The notes under the pieces were generated by a model. The model was not told the DNA's origin and did not search any database. It saw only the letters and a program-made list of their open reading frames with translations. Below are positions 15,941 to 27,887 of a stretch of DNA of 64,000 nt, one piece after another. Made by a program: the position numbers and the translations under genes. The stretch's first letter is position 1, and every line of letters begins with the position of its first letter. Source of the stretch: an uncultured Prevotellaceae bacterium (GTDB lineage Bacteria > Bacteroidota > Bacteroidia > Bacteroidales > Bacteroidaceae). The DNA lies in the NCBI GenBank assembly GCA_902768105.1, contig CACXJZ010000001.1:1-64000 (forward strand), given 5' to 3'.

Positions 15941-15975
15941 CACCCAAATTAGAAACCAAAACTAACATTTCCGAG

Positions 15976-18408
15976 ATGAAAAAGCATTTTTTGTTGCTGA
16001 TGACACTCTTCGTGAGTGCGACTTCCATTTATGCCCAACAGCGTGAGACCATCCGACTGAACGACGGCTGGCGTTTTGCCATTGGACATGTTGACATGGC
16101 CCGTGACTACACACACGGAACGGAGTATTTCACCTACCTGACGAAGACGGGCGACGGCCACAACCAGGGACCTGCCAATCCGCAGTTTGACGACAGCCGG
16201 TGGCGACAGGTGACACTGCCCTTCGACTGGGTGGTGGACTTGCCGTTCAGCGGAGAGGCCAGTCACAGCCACGGATACAAGACGGTAGGGTGGAAGTACC
16301 CTGAGACCAGCGCGGGCTGGTATAGGCGCCACCTGACGGTGCCGGAAAGCGACCTTGGACGGCGTATCAGCGTGCAGTTTGACGGCATCTTCCGCAACTC
16401 GCAGGTGTTTGTCAATGGACACTATGTGGGCGGGGAGCCCAGCGGCTATGCTACGCAGGTGTATAACCTGACGGAGTACCTGAACTACGGCGGCGACAAT
16501 GTGCTGACGGTAAGGGCTGACGCCTCCATTGAGGAAGGTTGGTACTACGAGGGTGCGGGCATCTATCGTGACGTGTGGCTCGTGAAGACGCAGCCGCTGC
16601 ACGTGGTGCCCTTCGGCACGTTTATCAGCTTCAGCGTGACAGATGCTGCCACCGACCATTCCGGCGCAACGGCAAAGATAGAGACAACGGTGAGGAACGA
16701 GCAGCCGAAAGCCCTGCAGCTGACCATTCGCCAGACGCTGAGAGACGCTCAGGGAAAGACCGTTGCCTGGACGGAGAGTGCCGCGCAGACGCTGGCGGCA
16801 ATGGATGTGGCAAAGGTGGAACAGGAACTCAGGGTGTTCCAGCCCCAACTGTGGTCGTTGGAGCGTCCTGTGCTCTACACGCTGACAACGGAGGTGCTGG
16901 CCGACGGACAGCTGCAGGATGTATATGAGACGAAGACGGGCATCAGAGAACTGCGCTTCGACACGGAGAAAGGCATCCTGCTCAACGGACAGCCCATCAT
17001 GGTGAAAGGCTGTGACCTGCACCAGGATCATGCCGGCGTGGGAGCGGGCATTCCTGACGGGCTGTGGCTCTACCGCGTGAAGCAGTTGAAGAAATACGGC
17101 TTCAACACCATTCGCAGCTCGCATAACCCTGCTACGCCTGCGTTGCTCGACATCTGTGACTCGCTGGGTATGCTCATGATTGACGAGACGCGCCTGCTGG
17201 GAACGGCTGACCACCAGCTGAGCCTGATGCGCCGCATGATGGAGCGCGACCGTAACCACCCGTCAGTCATGCTCTGGAGCATCGGTAACGAAGAGTGGGG
17301 GTGTGAGGGTAGCATTACGGGTGAGCGTATAGCCCAGAAAATGGTGGAGGAAGCCCACTACATTGACCCCACACGCCTGACCACCTATGGCAACTCGGGC
17401 GGCTATGGTATTGTGAAGATGACCGACATTCACGGTTACAACTATATTGTGCAGAACGACGTGGAGAACCGCCACAGGGCGCATCCCGACTGGTTCGTTA
17501 TCGGTACGGAAGAGACCAGCGGCTGTGGCACGCGCGGCGTCTATTTCACGGACTCCATCAAGGGCTGGATGCGCTCCATCAACTATGAGGGTGAGGAGCG
17601 TACGAACGGAGCGAAGAACGTCATTGAGCGCGGATGGAAGTTCTATGCCGAGAACTCATGGGCAGGCGGCCCTTGTTACTGGACGGGCTTCGACTACAGG
17701 GGCGAGCCCAACCCGATGGTGTGGCCTGCAACGGGTTCGCAGTTCGGCATCCTGGACTACTGCGGATTTCCCAAGGACGAGGCCTTCTACCTGAAGTCGT
17801 GGTGGACGGACGAGCCGGTGCTGCACCTGTTGCCGCACTGGAACCTGCGCGGACACGAGGGAGAAAGCATCGAGGTATGGGCCTATACCAACTGTGACCG
17901 TGTGGAACTGACGCAGGACGGCCGTTCGTTGGGCACGCAGACTGTTGAGCCGAACGGACATGCTGTGTGGCAGACGGTCTATAAGCCGGGAAAGCTGGTG
18001 GCCAAGGGCTATCGTAACGGACGGCTGTTGAAGAAAACCATTGTGGAGACGACGGGCGAGGCCGTACAGCTGACGGCTGAAGTCAACACGACGACACTAC
18101 GCAGGAACGGCGAGGACGTTGTCGTGGTTGACGTGACGCTGCTGGATAAGAAAGGGCGCTTCGTGCCTGATGCCGCAGACGAAATAGCAGTAAAAGTTAA
18201 CGGCCCCGCTATCGTGCTGGGCTGGGGTAATGGTGATCCTGGATTCAAGGACGTTGAGCGTCCGGTGAGCGATGACTGGAAGCATGCAAGGCTGCGCGCA
18301 TTCAGTGGTCGTGCCCAGGTCATCATCCGCAGCGAGCAGGGTGACGGAGCCGTTAACATAGAGGTTTGCCTCACGAAAGGAGGCAAACCGGTCTTATTGA
18401 ATCTTTAA
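15976..18408 (+). CDS. Secreted glycoside hydrolase family 2 enzyme
   Basis: 810 aa. Signal peptide 1-20 ([21 protein letters not shown]). A sugar-binding jelly-roll domain (about 25-215, with GWYRRHL and [13 protein letters not shown]), an immunoglobulin-like domain (about 220-320), the TIM barrel (about 325-600) and C-terminal sandwich domains follow. Glu439 in [11 protein letters not shown] is the acid/base by family position; Glu512 in FVIGTEE is the likely nucleophile. GH2 enzymes include beta-galactosidases, beta-glucuronidases and some arabinosidases; the substrate cannot be set from sequence alone, but the neighbours point to plant-wall side chains. It converges with the GH51 gene and the two coding regions overlap by 15 bases. 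Confidence 0.9.
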   Translation: MKKHFLLLMTLFVSATSIYAQQRETIRLNDGWRFAIGHVDMARDYTHGTEYFTYLTKTGDGHNQGPANPQFDDSRWRQVTLPFDWVVDLPFSGEASHSHGYKTVGWKYPETSAGWYRRHLTVPESDLGRRISVQFDGIFRNSQVFVNGHYVGGEPSGYATQVYNLTEYLNYGGDNVLTVRADASIEEGWYYEGAGIYRDVWLVKTQPLHVVPFGTFISFSVTDAATDHSGATAKIETTVRNEQPKALQLTIRQTLRDAQGKTVAWTESAAQTLAAMDVAKVEQELRVFQPQLWSLERPVLYTLTTEVLADGQLQDVYETKTGIRELRFDTEKGILLNGQPIMVKGCDLHQDHAGVGAGIPDGLWLYRVKQLKKYGFNTIRSSHNPATPALLDICDSLGMLMIDETRLLGTADHQLSLMRRMMERDRNHPSVMLWSIGNEEWGCEGSITGERIAQKMVEEAHYIDPTRLTTYGNSGGYGIVKMTDIHGYNYIVQNDVENRHRAHPDWFVIGTEETSGCGTRGVYFTDSIKGWMRSINYEGEERTNGAKNVIERGWKFYAENSWAGGPCYWTGFDYRGEPNPMVWPATGSQFGILDYCGFPKDEAFYLKSWWTDEPVLHLLPHWNLRGHEGESIEVWAYTNCDRVELTQDGRSLGTQTVEPNGHAVWQTVYKPGKLVAKGYRNGRLLKKTIVETTGEAVQLTAEVNTTTLRRNGEDVVVVDVTLLDKKGRFVPDAADEIAVKVNGPAIVLGWGNGDPGFKDVERPVSDDWKHARLRAFSGRAQVIIRSEQGDGAVNIEVCLTKGGKPVLLNL

Positions 18409-19983
18409 TACAACAACGCTCTTGGCAGGGAGCTTCACGGTGAGCACGCCTTTCTTCAGTTTGGCGTCCTTGAACTCACGTGGAGCAACCTTGTCAGGAT
18501 GAGCGAAGTCGTTGAAGTCAGCAACATTCTTTGCGGTGAGAATTTCGCCGCTGACGGTCTTTGCCGTGTAGCCGTCGAGGGTAATCTCGAGCGTCTGGTC
18601 CTTGTCGAGGCTGACATTCGTCAGGGCGAGGACAATGTCGCCGGCAACGGTCTTGGCAGCAGAGACAGAGAGAAGCGGACAGGGACGGTAGCCAGCGTCG
18701 CGTGCACCTTCCTTCTCCTTGAAGTAAGCCTTGCTCACCTGCATAATCTCGCTGTCGTAGTCGGCAGGCAGGAAGGTGGCTTCCTGGAACGGGGTGTACA
18801 TCTTGAAGATGTGATAGGTGGGCGTGAGCACCATGTGGCCTGTGCCCTCCTGGTCGGTGAGAATCATCGACTGCAGCACGTTGACCACCTGTGCGATGTT
18901 GGCCATCTTCACGCGGTCGGTGTACTTATGGAATACGTTGAGCGAGAGGGCTGCGACGAAGGCATCGCGCAGGGCGTTCTGCTGGTAGAGATGGCCGGCA
19001 ATGGTGCCAGGCTCCTCGTCCCACCACGTGCCCCACTCATCGACGAGCAGGCCGATGGTGTTCTGCGGGTCTTTCTCGTCCATGATGGCCTTGTGCTTCT
19101 TGATGACCTCCTCAATCTCCAGACACTTGCCGAGAGCCCAGTAGTACTGGTCAGTATCGAACTGCGTGGCAGAGCCCTTCGAGCCCTCCCAGCCAGAGCA
19201 GGTGTAGTAGTGGAGGCTGATGCCCTGCATGCGGTTGCCGATGTTGTCCATGAGCACCGTCGTCCAGTCGTAGTCGTAGTCGCTGGCACCCGAGGCGATG
19301 CGATAGAGCTTGTTGCCCGTATAGTCGCGCAGGTAGGTGTTGAACTTACGGAACTCGTCGGAGTAGTACTCTGGCTTCATGTTGCCACCACAGCCCCAGG
19401 CCTCGTTGCCAATGCCGAAATACTTCACTTTCCAGGCCTTTTCACGTCCGTTCTGACGACGCAGACGAGCCATTGGCGTATCACCGTCGCTGGTCATGTA
19501 CTCCACCCATTGTGCCATTTCCTTCACGGTGCCGGAGCCTACGTTACCGCTGATGTACGGTTCGCAGCCCAGCATCTCGCAGAGGTTCAGGAACTCGTGG
19601 GTACCGAAGGAGTTGTCCTCGATGGTGCCGCCCCAGTTGTTGTTACGCAGGGAGGGACGCTGGTTCTTCGGACCGATGCCGTCCATCCAGTGGTAGTCGT
19701 CGGCGAAGCAGCCGCCCGGCCAGCGGAGCACGGGAACCTGCAAAGCCTTCAGCGCCTCGAAGACGTCCTTACGATAGCCGTTGATGTTGGGGATAGGGGA
19801 GTTCTCGCCCACCCAGAGTCCGCCATAGATGCAGCTTCCCAGGTGCTCAGAGAACTGTCCGTAAATCTCGCGGTTAATCTTGGCACCAGCCTGATTCGCA
19901 TGAATCGTCACCTTGGTCGTCTGTGCCGTAGCCGACACGGCGGTTGCCAATGCAATAACTGTTGTCAGGAGTATCTTCTTCAT
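18394..19983 (-). CDS. Alpha-L-arabinofuranosidase, GH51, secreted
   Basis: 529 aa. It releases L-arabinose from arabinan and arabinoxylan side chains. Signal peptide [21 protein letters not shown], then the (beta/alpha)8 barrel: [26 protein letters not shown], acid/base Glu in [12 protein letters not shown], nucleophile Glu in [10 protein letters not shown]; a C-terminal beta-sandwich with VVVLKIQ ends it. The ATG at 19983 gives the signal peptide. It is the last gene of the arabinose operon, four bases after araB, so its expression is tied to arabinose uptake. The 3' end overlaps that of the GH2 gene by 15 bases. Confidence 0.93.
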   Translation of the reverse strand: MKKILLTTVIALATAVSATAQTTKVTIHANQAGAKINREIYGQFSEHLGSCIYGGLWVGENSPIPNINGYRKDVFEALKALQVPVLRWPGGCFADDYHWMDGIGPKNQRPSLRNNNWGGTIEDNSFGTHEFLNLCEMLGCEPYISGNVGSGTVKEMAQWVEYMTSDGDTPMARLRRQNGREKAWKVKYFGIGNEAWGCGGNMKPEYYSDEFRKFNTYLRDYTGNKLYRIASGASDYDYDWTTVLMDNIGNRMQGISLHYYTCSGWEGSKGSATQFDTDQYYWALGKCLEIEEVIKKHKAIMDEKDPQNTIGLLVDEWGTWWDEEPGTIAGHLYQQNALRDAFVAALSLNVFHKYTDRVKMANIAQVVNVLQSMILTDQEGTGHMVLTPTYHIFKMYTPFQEATFLPADYDSEIMQVSKAYFKEKEGARDAGYRPCPLLSVSAAKTVAGDIVLALTNVSLDKDQTLEITLDGYTAKTVSGEILTAKNVADFNDFAHPDKVAPREFKDAKLKKGVLTVKLPAKSVVVLKIQ

Positions 19984-19987
19984 ACGC

Positions 19988-21577
19988 TTAGTTCTTATGC
20001 TCGACGGCAGCCTGCTCGATGGCCAGTCCGCGCTTGTAGTTCTCAATATACTTCTCGAATCCTGCCACGTCGTCGGCAGTAGGAGCGATAGAGACACCTG
20101 TGTTGCCTGCGAAGACAACATCTTCCAGATAGTCGGCAAGGTTCTTTCCCTGATTATTGATCAGGTAGCCTGCCAGCAGGGCAATACCCCAGGCACCACC
20201 TTCACCTGCTGTCTCCATGACAGAGATGGGCGAGTTGAGGGCAGCTGCCAGCATGCGCTGACCTACGCCGGGCGTCTTGAAGTAGCCGCCGTGACCGGTG
20301 ATGCGGTCCACGCGAATCATCTCTTCCTTGAACAGGATGTCGTTACCAATCTTCAGCACACCGATGGCACCATAGAGGTGGGCACGCATGAAGTTGGCGA
20401 GGTTGAACTTGTCGTTGGCAGAGCGAACGAACATGGGACGTCCCTCGGCCAGACCTGTGACGGGCTCACCAGAGACATAGTTGTAGGCCATCAGTCCGCC
20501 GCAGTCGGCATCACCCTCGAGGGCCTTGTTGAAGAGTTTTCCGTAGAGCTCGTTCATGTCAACGGGAACGCCCAGCAGCTGCTGATACTCCTTGAACAGA
20601 CCCACCCAGGCGTTGATGTCTGAGGTGCAGTTGTTGCAATGTACCATTGCCACGAGGCTTCCGTCAGGTGTGGTCACCATATCAATCATCTCGTAGGGCT
20701 TCGACAGCGGCTTCTCCAGCACGATCATCGAGAAGCTGCTGGTGCCGGCAGAGACGTTACCCGTGCGCTGCTTGACGGCATTGGTAGCCACCATGCCTGT
20801 GCCTGCGTCGCCCTCAGGAGGACATACGGGGATGCCTGCCTTCAGGTGGCCGCTGACGTCGAGTTTCTTGGCACCCTCGGGAGTCAGGAAACCTGCATTC
20901 TCGCCAGCATTGAGTGACTTGGGCAGGATGTCGAGCAGCTTCCAGGAGAAGCCCTTGGGGGCTATCAGTTCGTCGAACTTACGAACCATCTCGGCATCGT
21001 AGGTCTTCGTGGCAGGGTCAACGGGAATCATACCTGATGCGTCGCCTACGCCCAGCACGAACTGACCTGTCACCTGCCAGTGTACGTAACCGGCGAGGGT
21101 GGTCAGGTACTTGATGTCTCTGACGTGCTCCTCGTTGTCGAGGATGGCTTCATACAGGTGGCTGATGCTCCAGCGCAGGGGGATGTTGTAATTGAAGAGC
21201 TTGGAGAGCTCGGCAGCAGCCTTACCCGTATTGGTGTTACGCCAGGTACGGAAAGGCACCAGAATCTCCTGCTGCTCGTTGAAGGCCATGTAGCCGTGCA
21301 TCATGGCAGAGAAGCCGATGGCGGCGAGACTCTCAATTTCGCAGTCGTACTGTTTCTGCACGTCCTTGCGCAGGTCTGCATAGCAGTCCTGCAGACCGTA
21401 CCATACGGCCTCGGTGCTGTAGGTCCAGAGACCGTCAACCAACTGATTCTCCCATTCGTGGGAACCTTGTGCTATAGGCTTGTTCTCCTCGTCGATGAGA
21501 ACGGCCTTGATGCGGGTTGAACCAAACTCAATACCGAGGATGGCCTTACCTGCTTCGATTGTCTGTTTTGCGTTCAT
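19988..21577 (-). CDS. araB: L-ribulokinase (FGGY kinase) of the arabinose operon
   Basis: 529 aa. An FGGY-family sugar kinase: N-terminal phosphate-binding [36 protein letters not shown], and a C-terminal ATP-binding lobe with [14 protein letters not shown]. By sequence alone it could be called a xylulokinase-like protein; its place between araA and the GH51 gene, with araD upstream, makes L-ribulose the expected substrate, giving L-ribulose 5-phosphate. Five bases separate it from araA and four from the GH51 gene. Confidence 0.85.
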   Translation of the reverse strand: MNAKQTIEAGKAILGIEFGSTRIKAVLIDEENKPIAQGSHEWENQLVDGLWTYSTEAVWYGLQDCYADLRKDVQKQYDCEIESLAAIGFSAMMHGYMAFNEQQEILVPFRTWRNTNTGKAAAELSKLFNYNIPLRWSISHLYEAILDNEEHVRDIKYLTTLAGYVHWQVTGQFVLGVGDASGMIPVDPATKTYDAEMVRKFDELIAPKGFSWKLLDILPKSLNAGENAGFLTPEGAKKLDVSGHLKAGIPVCPPEGDAGTGMVATNAVKQRTGNVSAGTSSFSMIVLEKPLSKPYEMIDMVTTPDGSLVAMVHCNNCTSDINAWVGLFKEYQQLLGVPVDMNELYGKLFNKALEGDADCGGLMAYNYVSGEPVTGLAEGRPMFVRSANDKFNLANFMRAHLYGAIGVLKIGNDILFKEEMIRVDRITGHGGYFKTPGVGQRMLAAALNSPISVMETAGEGGAWGIALLAGYLINNQGKNLADYLEDVVFAGNTGVSIAPTADDVAGFEKYIENYKRGLAIEQAAVEHKN

Positions 21578-21582
21578 AGTTT

Positions 21583-23115
21583 TTATTTAAGTGCTTTGTT
21601 CAACATGAAGTAAATCTCGTTGTTACGGAGCTGCTGCTTGAAGTCGGCGATGTTGGTCTGCTTGTTGATGCGGACATACTCAATGCCCAGCATCTCGGCA
21701 AAGTCCTCCCAATACTCCTCGTTGATGTCGTAGGAGAAAGCTGAGTGGTGAGTGCCGCCGGCAAGAATCCAGGCAGCGGCGCCAATCTCGAACGTAGGCT
21801 GCGGAATCCACAGGGCACTGGCCACGGGGAGCTTCGGCATGGGCTTCGGCTCAATGCACTCCACCTCCTGCGAGATGAGACGGAAGCGGTTGCCCAGGTC
21901 AACAACGGTGGCCTTGATGCCAGCACCAGTTTTCGAGGTGAAAACAAGGCGGGCGGTCTGCTGCTTGCGGATGCCGATGCCGAGGAAGTGTACCTCGAGC
22001 TTGGGTTTGTCGCTGGCAATCAGCGGACAAATCTCGAGCATGTGGCTCTGTAGGCATGAGCTGCGGTCGCCAGCGAAATTCAGCGTGTAGTCCTCCAGGA
22101 ACGAGCAGCCGGTGGGCATACCCTGCTGGATAACCCAGAGCGTGCGGTAGAGGCATGCGGTCTTCCAGTCGCCCTCAGCGCCGAAGCCGTAGCCTTCTTC
22201 CATCAGACGCTGTGATGCCAGACCGGGAATCTGGTCGAAGCCCACGAAGTTCGGGTCGTTGATGTCAGCATCGCCCAGGTCGTCGAAGTTGGTGGTGAAG
22301 GCAGTAGCGCCCTCGTCTTTCAAGACACGGCGCAGGGCAATCTCAGCCTTGGCGGAGTTCTTCACCTTCTCCCAATAGACGGCCTCGCCGCTTTCATCAA
22401 TCTTGATGGTATAGAGCTTCTTGTACTCCTCAACCAGCTCATCAGCCTCTGCGTCAGTCACCTTCTTGAAGTAGTCCATGAGCGAGCTGACGGGGTAGTA
22501 ATCGACATGATAGCCGAGGCGCTGCTCGAACTCCACGCGGTCGCCGTCAGTCACGGCAACGTTGTTCATGTTCATGCCGAACATCAGGCAGCGCACGTTC
22601 TTGGCATCAGCCACACCGGCAGCAACACGTGCCCAAACGGCAATCTGCTTCTGAGCCTTCTCGTCCTTCCAGTAGCCACAGACCACCTTGCGGGCCACGC
22701 GCATACGGGTGCAGATGTGTCCGAACTCGATGTCGCCGTGAGCGCTCTGGTTCAGGTTCATGAAGTCCATGTCGATGCTGTCCCAGGGTATCTCGGCGTT
22801 ATACTGTGTGTGGAAGTGGAGTAGGGGCTTCTGCAACTGCTGCAGACCCTTGATCCACATCTTTGCAGGCGAGAATGTGTGCATCCATGTGATGATACCT
22901 ATGCACTTCTCGTCGTTGTTGGCTGCGAGCATGATTTGCTCCACTTCCTTCGAGCTGTTGGCTGTACCTTTATATATGATTTTCACGGGGATGTTGCCGC
23001 TCTTGTTCAGACCGTCAACCATCTCCTTGGAGTGTCCGTCAACAGCAACAACGGCGTCACCTCCATAGAGCAACTGTGCACCAGTCACCCACCAAACTTC
23101 TAAATTTTCAAACAT
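21583..23115 (-). CDS. araA: L-arabinose isomerase
   Basis: 510 aa, normal length. It converts L-arabinose to L-ribulose in the cytoplasm with Mn2+. Family marks: [18 protein letters not shown] at the start, [28 protein letters not shown], the metal ligands in [23 protein letters not shown] and the late GTHHSAFS histidines. The ATG at 23115 lies 12 bases after araD. Confidence 0.95.
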   Translation of the reverse strand: MFENLEVWWVTGAQLLYGGDAVVAVDGHSKEMVDGLNKSGNIPVKIIYKGTANSSKEVEQIMLAANNDEKCIGIITWMHTFSPAKMWIKGLQQLQKPLLHFHTQYNAEIPWDSIDMDFMNLNQSAHGDIEFGHICTRMRVARKVVCGYWKDEKAQKQIAVWARVAAGVADAKNVRCLMFGMNMNNVAVTDGDRVEFEQRLGYHVDYYPVSSLMDYFKKVTDAEADELVEEYKKLYTIKIDESGEAVYWEKVKNSAKAEIALRRVLKDEGATAFTTNFDDLGDADINDPNFVGFDQIPGLASQRLMEEGYGFGAEGDWKTACLYRTLWVIQQGMPTGCSFLEDYTLNFAGDRSSCLQSHMLEICPLIASDKPKLEVHFLGIGIRKQQTARLVFTSKTGAGIKATVVDLGNRFRLISQEVECIEPKPMPKLPVASALWIPQPTFEIGAAAWILAGGTHHSAFSYDINEEYWEDFAEMLGIEYVRINKQTNIADFKQQLRNNEIYFMLNKALK

Positions 23116-23127
23116 TGTTTTAAATTT

Positions 23128-23832
23128 TTACTTTTTCTTTTGTCCGTAATAAGCGTTAGGCCCGTGCTTACGCATGTAGTGCTTCTCAATGAGCAGCGGG
23201 TTCATCGAGAGGTTAGGATTAACGCTGAGGGCCACGAAAGCCATCATGGCACATTGCTCCATCACCTTGGCGTTATACACGGCATTGTCGGGAGAGGTGC
23301 CCCACGAGAACGGGCCGTGGTTCTTTACCAGCACGGCAGGCGTGTGGTCAGGATTGATTTTGCGGATGTTCAGGATCTCGTCCACGATGACGTTACCCGT
23401 TTCCATTTCATACAGTCCCTTCACCTCGTCGTCGTTCATGTCGCGGGTGCAGGGGATGTCCTTATAGAAATAGTCGGCGTGTGTGGTGCCGATGTTGGGG
23501 ATGTCACGTCCTGCCTGAGCGAAAGCCGTAGCATAGGTGGAGTGGGTGTGTACCACGCCCTGAATGTTGGGGAATGCCTTATATAACACGAGGTGTGTGG
23601 GGGTGTCGCTTGAGGGGTTCAGGTCGCCTTCAACAACCTCGCCTGTCTCCAGGTCAACCACTACCATATCGTCGGCTTTCATCTCGTCGTAGCTGACGCC
23701 AGAGGGTTTGATGACTACGAGGCCCTTCTCGCGGTCAATGCCGCTGACGTTGCCCCATGTGAAGATGACCAGTCCCTGCTTGACCAAATCCAGATTGGCC
23801 TTGAATACTTTTTGTTTCAGTTCTTCTAACAT
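23128..23832 (-). CDS. araD: L-ribulose-5-phosphate 4-epimerase
   Basis: 234 aa. It converts L-ribulose 5-phosphate to D-xylulose 5-phosphate, which transketolase (encoded nearby) then uses. A class II aldolase-fold protein: [28 protein letters not shown], Zn-site His pair in [14 protein letters not shown], and the third His in [26 protein letters not shown]. The ATG at 23832 ([14 protein letters not shown]) matches the family start; the frame is open upstream into araR but that is out of family. It lies 19 bases after araR. Confidence 0.95.
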   Translation of the reverse strand: MLEELKQKVFKANLDLVKQGLVIFTWGNVSGIDREKGLVVIKPSGVSYDEMKADDMVVVDLETGEVVEGDLNPSSDTPTHLVLYKAFPNIQGVVHTHSTYATAFAQAGRDIPNIGTTHADYFYKDIPCTRDMNDDEVKGLYEMETGNVIVDEILNIRKINPDHTPAVLVKNHGPFSWGTSPDNAVYNAKVMEQCAMMAFVALSVNPNLSMNPLLIEKHYMRKHGPNAYYGQKKK

Positions 23833-23851
23833 AATTCTTAATTTTGATGCT

Positions 23852-24529
23852 TCACAGCTTGAAGTTCGGGTCTTCATTATAGGCGGCCTTGTTGAACCTG
23901 TAGAGGTAGGCACCACGTTTTGACCCGGTCTTGTCAATCAGTTCTGTTTTCTCAATAAATTCCATTTCCTTGATGCGCTTGCGGAAGTTTCGCTTATCGA
24001 CCGCCTCACCGTTCACAGCCTCATACAGACGCTGCAGTTGTGTGAGCGTGAAGAGCGACGGCAGGAGACGGAAACTGATGGGCTCCGTCCTGATCTTATC
24101 CTGCATCAGCTTACGAGCCTTGCGTATCATGTCGCGGTGGTCAGAGTACATCGTAGGCAACTCCTTGATGTTCACCCATTCCACACCGTGCTCCTGACGC
24201 AGCTGGTCGTCGTAGTCCTTCACGTTGATGAGTGCATAGTAGGAAATGGACACCACGCGCTCGCCCGGGTCACGGTCAATGTTACCGAAGGCTCCCACTT
24301 GGCGCATGTAGAGGTTACGAAGTCCGGTCAGTTCGAACACCGTACGACTTGCTGCATCATCGACGCTCTCGTCGGGACCTACGAAGCCACCGTACAGCGA
24401 CCATTCTCCACGGCCAGGGTCCAGCTGGCGCTTGCCAATGAGCACGCGCAGCTGTCCCTCGTCGAAACCAAAGATAATGCAATCGACGGAGAGCAATATC
24501 TTTTGGTGTTCAATATAGAAATCGGTCAT
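23852..24529 (-). CDS. araR: Nudix-type transcriptional regulator of arabinose use
   Basis: 225 aa. An N-terminal Nudix-fold domain (about 10-150) is joined to a C-terminal winged helix (about 155-225, [11 protein letters not shown]...[15 protein letters not shown]). The Nudix box is degenerate: [22 protein letters not shown] keeps the glycines but lacks the paired Glu of REUXEE, so hydrolysis is unlikely and the fold probably senses a sugar. In Bacteroides the equivalent gene in the arabinose operon encodes the AraR repressor, which releases DNA in the presence of arabinose. Its position between araP and araD matches that arrangement. The operator here is not proven. Confidence 0.85.
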   Translation of the reverse strand: MTDFYIEHQKILLSVDCIIFGFDEGQLRVLIGKRQLDPGRGEWSLYGGFVGPDESVDDAASRTVFELTGLRNLYMRQVGAFGNIDRDPGERVVSISYYALINVKDYDDQLRQEHGVEWVNIKELPTMYSDHRDMIRKARKLMQDKIRTEPISFRLLPSLFTLTQLQRLYEAVNGEAVDKRNFRKRIKEMEFIEKTELIDKTGSKRGAYLYRFNKAAYNEDPNFKL

Positions 24530-24558
24530 TACTTATATATATTATAAGATGAATGAAC

Positions 24559-26541
24559 TTACCACAAAGCAATGTAGAGTACGGTCAGGATTACAATTAC
24601 ACCAATAGCACCCAAGTTGAAGACGCGGTCGGTCTTGAAGATGTTCAAGTCGATAGCCACCAGCTTCGGATCCTGAACCTTGTCCAGAGCGTTAGAGCGC
24701 AGATAGATACCGATGGTGCCTGTGATGGCAGCGAAGAAGATCATTGCTCCCTCGAAGCCGTGGATGTGCATGGTCTCGTTGAAGAAACCGCCGATGCTGA
24801 GCACGAACGAGATAGCTGCAACGATGAACATGATGCGGCTCCAGAACAGCTGAGTCTTGATGGTGTGCTCGTCAAGCTCGTCGGCAGGAACGGCCTTCTT
24901 GCTCTTCAGCGAGATCCAGACGAACAGGATGACCAGCGTGATGAATACAACGCCGGAACGTACCAGGAACGGCATCTCGGGGAAGGCAAACTTGTAGATG
25001 ATAGAGAAGGCGAAGGTGCCGATGGCGCAGACGACAGCAGCCGTGCCGCTTGCACGCTTCCACAGCAGACCTAGACCGAAGATGACGACAACGCCGGGAT
25101 AGACGAAGGCTGAGTACTCCTGAATGAACTGGAAGGCCTGATCAATACCACCCATCAGCGGGTAAACGGCAATCAGGGCGATAATCAGGGCGCAGACAGA
25201 GGTCATACGACCTACGGTCACCAGTTTCTTCTCTGAAGCGTTCTTGTTGATGAACTGCTTGTAGATATCCATCGTGAAGAGGGTAGAGGTGGAGTTGAAC
25301 ATAGATGCCAGCGACGAGATGACGGCGGCAGCCAGAGCAGCAAACGACAGACCCTTGACGACGGTCGGCGTGAAGTTACGGATGAGGAACGGATAGGCGT
25401 CGTCAGAGCGGCTGATAGAACCAGCCAGCGTCTCACGCAGGCCATCGCACTCAGGAGAGTTCATGATGTAGAAGGCGCAAACACCGGGGATACATACAAT
25501 GAAGGGAATCAGAATCTTCAGGAAGGCAGCGAACACCATACCCTTCTTGGCCTCGTCAAGAGACTTGGCAGCCAGACCCTTCTGGATGATGTACTGGTTG
25601 AAGCCCCAGTAGCCGAGGTTGGTCAGCCACAGAGCACCGAAGATCAGCACGATACCAGGATTGGTGAAGAACGGATCTTCCTTCTGAACGATTTCGCCAG
25701 CATTGTTGACGACACCGTTGATGACAGGATAGAGTTCCTCGTTACGTGTAACAACGAGGTTGAAGTGCTTGTCGCCATCAATCGATGCCAGATAATCCTT
25801 AATGTGTACGAGAGCGTCCCATGCCCCACCGATACCCATCTCGGCACCGATGACAGAGAGTGCAGCATAGGCTGTAATCAGACCACCACCAACGAGGAAG
25901 GTCACCTGCATCACGTCAGTCCAAGCCACAGAGGCCAGACCGCCGTAGATAGAGTAGATACCTGCGATGATGAAGAGTGACAGGATGATGCACATACGAA
26001 CTTGGTCGATTTCCATGCCGGCGACGTTGATGACCATGTCGGTAGGCAGACCCAGAATCTGCTGGATAGCCAGTGCACCGAGCCATGCTACAGAGGTCAG
26101 GTTGACGAAGACATAGAGGAAGAGCCACAGCAGAGAGAAAGCGAAGCCTACACCCCAGTTGTAGCGCTCACGCAGGAACTGAGGAATAGTGAAAATCTTC
26201 TTCTCAATCATCAGCGGCAGCAGGAACTTTCCTACTACCAGCAGTGTGGCGGCGGCCATCAGCTCGTAGGCAGCCTGGGCAATACCTGATGCGAAGGCAG
26301 AACCCGACATGCCGATGAACTGCTCGGCTGAGATGTTGGCAGCAATGAGTGATGCACCCACGGCCCACCACGTCAGGGTGTTACCAGCCAGGAAATAGTC
26401 TGTTGATGATTTCTCTTCACCCTTCTTGGTGCGCGACAGGAACAGTCCCATGCCCACAAGAATGATGATGTACACGATAAAGACCATATAGTCGGCCATA
26501 GCGAAGCCATTGTTGCTTAACGCTTCTAAAATTTTGTCCAT
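24559..26541 (-). CDS. araP: Sodium/sugar symporter, probably for arabinose
   Basis: 660 aa, an SSS/SGLT-family transporter with about fifteen membrane helices. Family marks: TDYFLAGNTLTWWAVGASLIAANISAEQFIGMSGSAFASG near the N-terminus, GGLASVAWTDVMQ, a Na+ site region (SLASMFNSTSTLFTMDIYKQF) and a long cytoplasmic loop before the last helices. It lies in the arabinose operon just before araR (29 bases), so L-arabinose is the expected cargo. It would carry sugar across the inner membrane after release by the secreted glycosidases. Confidence 0.88.
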   Translation of the reverse strand: MDKILEALSNNGFAMADYMVFIVYIIILVGMGLFLSRTKKGEEKSSTDYFLAGNTLTWWAVGASLIAANISAEQFIGMSGSAFASGIAQAAYELMAAATLLVVGKFLLPLMIEKKIFTIPQFLRERYNWGVGFAFSLLWLFLYVFVNLTSVAWLGALAIQQILGLPTDMVINVAGMEIDQVRMCIILSLFIIAGIYSIYGGLASVAWTDVMQVTFLVGGGLITAYAALSVIGAEMGIGGAWDALVHIKDYLASIDGDKHFNLVVTRNEELYPVINGVVNNAGEIVQKEDPFFTNPGIVLIFGALWLTNLGYWGFNQYIIQKGLAAKSLDEAKKGMVFAAFLKILIPFIVCIPGVCAFYIMNSPECDGLRETLAGSISRSDDAYPFLIRNFTPTVVKGLSFAALAAAVISSLASMFNSTSTLFTMDIYKQFINKNASEKKLVTVGRMTSVCALIIALIAVYPLMGGIDQAFQFIQEYSAFVYPGVVVIFGLGLLWKRASGTAAVVCAIGTFAFSIIYKFAFPEMPFLVRSGVVFITLVILFVWISLKSKKAVPADELDEHTIKTQLFWSRIMFIVAAISFVLSIGGFFNETMHIHGFEGAMIFFAAITGTIGIYLRSNALDKVQDPKLVAIDLNIFKTDRVFNLGAIGVIVILTVLYIALW

Positions 26542-26592
26542 ATCTTAACTTTTATATTAATTTTGTTTGAATAATCGAAGTCGTAAGCCTTT

Positions 26593-27786
26593 TTACTTCA
26601 CTGAGAATTTGTAAGCCACGTGGCTGTAGTAGTTCTGACCCGGCTTCACGATGGGGCTCGGCCATTCGGGCTTGTTGGGGCTGTCAGGATACTTCTGGCT
26701 CTCAAGGCAGACGCTCACGTGCTTCGGATACTTCAGGCCACCCTTGCGGATGATGTCGGCATCCTTGCCCACGCCCTGGAAGTTTCCGCTATACACCTGT
26801 ACGCCGGGTTCGTTGGTGAACATCTCGAGGAAGATGCCTGTTACGGGAGAGTAGAGCGAAGCGCAGACGGTCTTGTCGTCGCCCTTGCCGTCCTTGTACG
26901 TGTTCAGGCACCAGTTGTGGTCGAAGCCCGTAGCGTTCTTGATCTGGTCAAACTCCTGGTTGTTGATGTTCAGGCTCAGCGGGGTGGGGGCGCGGAAGTC
27001 GAACGGCGTGTCGTCCACCGGCTTGATCTCGCCCGTCGTCATATACGTAGCATCGCTGGGCGTGTAGTTGTCAGCATTCACGTAGAGCACCATGTTGTCG
27101 CCCTCCTTCGAGGGGTCACCGTTCAGGTTGAAGTACGAGTGGTTCGTCATGTTGATGATGGTCTCTTTGTCTGTCGTAGCCTCCATCACGATGTCGAGCG
27201 TGTTGTCGGGCAGCACGGTAAAGGTGGTCTTTGACTTCACCTCGCCGGGGAAGCCGTTGTCACCGTCGGGGCTGACGAGCGTCAGGATGAGCGTGGTGTC
27301 GTTCGGCTGCTCAGCGTCATACACCTTGTGCATCCAACCCGAGTTGCCGCCGCCGTGCAGACAGTGCTTCGCACCGTTGCCCGTGTCGTTCTGCGTCAGC
27401 TGGATGGTGTCGCCGTTCAGCACAAACTTACCATCGTTGATGCGGTTGGCATAGCGGCCCACCGTCGAACCGTAGTCAGAGGGCGAGTTCAGCGTGTCGG
27501 CATACTGCTTGATGTTGTCGAAGCCCAGCACCACGTCAGTCGGCTTGCCGTCCTTGTCGGGCACTACGATGCTGACCACGCGGCCGCCGTAGTTGGTGAT
27601 GCACACCTCCATGCCGTTCTGGTTTCTAAGGGTGAATAACGCGGTCTTCTTGCCGTTGATCGTTGAGTCGAAAGCGGCGGGGTTCAGACCAGAAATGGTT
27701 GTCGTCTGCTTGTCAGCAGTCGAGCAGGCTGTCAGCATTGCAGCTGCAACGCCGATACCCATCAGAATTCCTTTCAGATTTTTCAT
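26593..27786 (-). CDS. galM: Lipoprotein aldose 1-epimerase
   Basis: 397 aa. It interconverts alpha and beta anomers of aldoses; in this operon arabinose is the likely substrate. The N-terminus (MKNLKGILMGIGVAAAMLTAC) ends in an LTAC lipobox, so the protein should be anchored facing the periplasm or cell surface. Mutarotase marks: TNYGGRVVSIVVPDKDGKPTDVVLGF, GRYANRI, the catalytic His in NMTNHSYFNLNGD, and FDHNWCL. It is the first gene of the arabinose operon on the minus strand and lies 51 bases before araP. Confidence 0.92.
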   Translation of the reverse strand: MKNLKGILMGIGVAAAMLTACSTADKQTTTISGLNPAAFDSTINGKKTALFTLRNQNGMEVCITNYGGRVVSIVVPDKDGKPTDVVLGFDNIKQYADTLNSPSDYGSTVGRYANRINDGKFVLNGDTIQLTQNDTGNGAKHCLHGGGNSGWMHKVYDAEQPNDTTLILTLVSPDGDNGFPGEVKSKTTFTVLPDNTLDIVMEATTDKETIINMTNHSYFNLNGDPSKEGDNMVLYVNADNYTPSDATYMTTGEIKPVDDTPFDFRAPTPLSLNINNQEFDQIKNATGFDHNWCLNTYKDGKGDDKTVCASLYSPVTGIFLEMFTNEPGVQVYSGNFQGVGKDADIIRKGGLKYPKHVSVCLESQKYPDSPNKPEWPSPIVKPGQNYYSHVAYKFSVK

Positions 27787-27887
27787 TGAACAGAATTGTT
27801 TTTAGTTGTTGTTTTATAGGTTCTCTTAATTTGGGTGTAAATGTACAACTTATTTTTCATTCCGCAATGAAAAAGACAAAGAAAAAA

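Noticed and set aside
18499..20082. 527-codon frame antisense to the GH51 enzyme and araB
   Set aside because: The sense genes are clear families with catalytic motifs; the antisense product has no recognisable fold.
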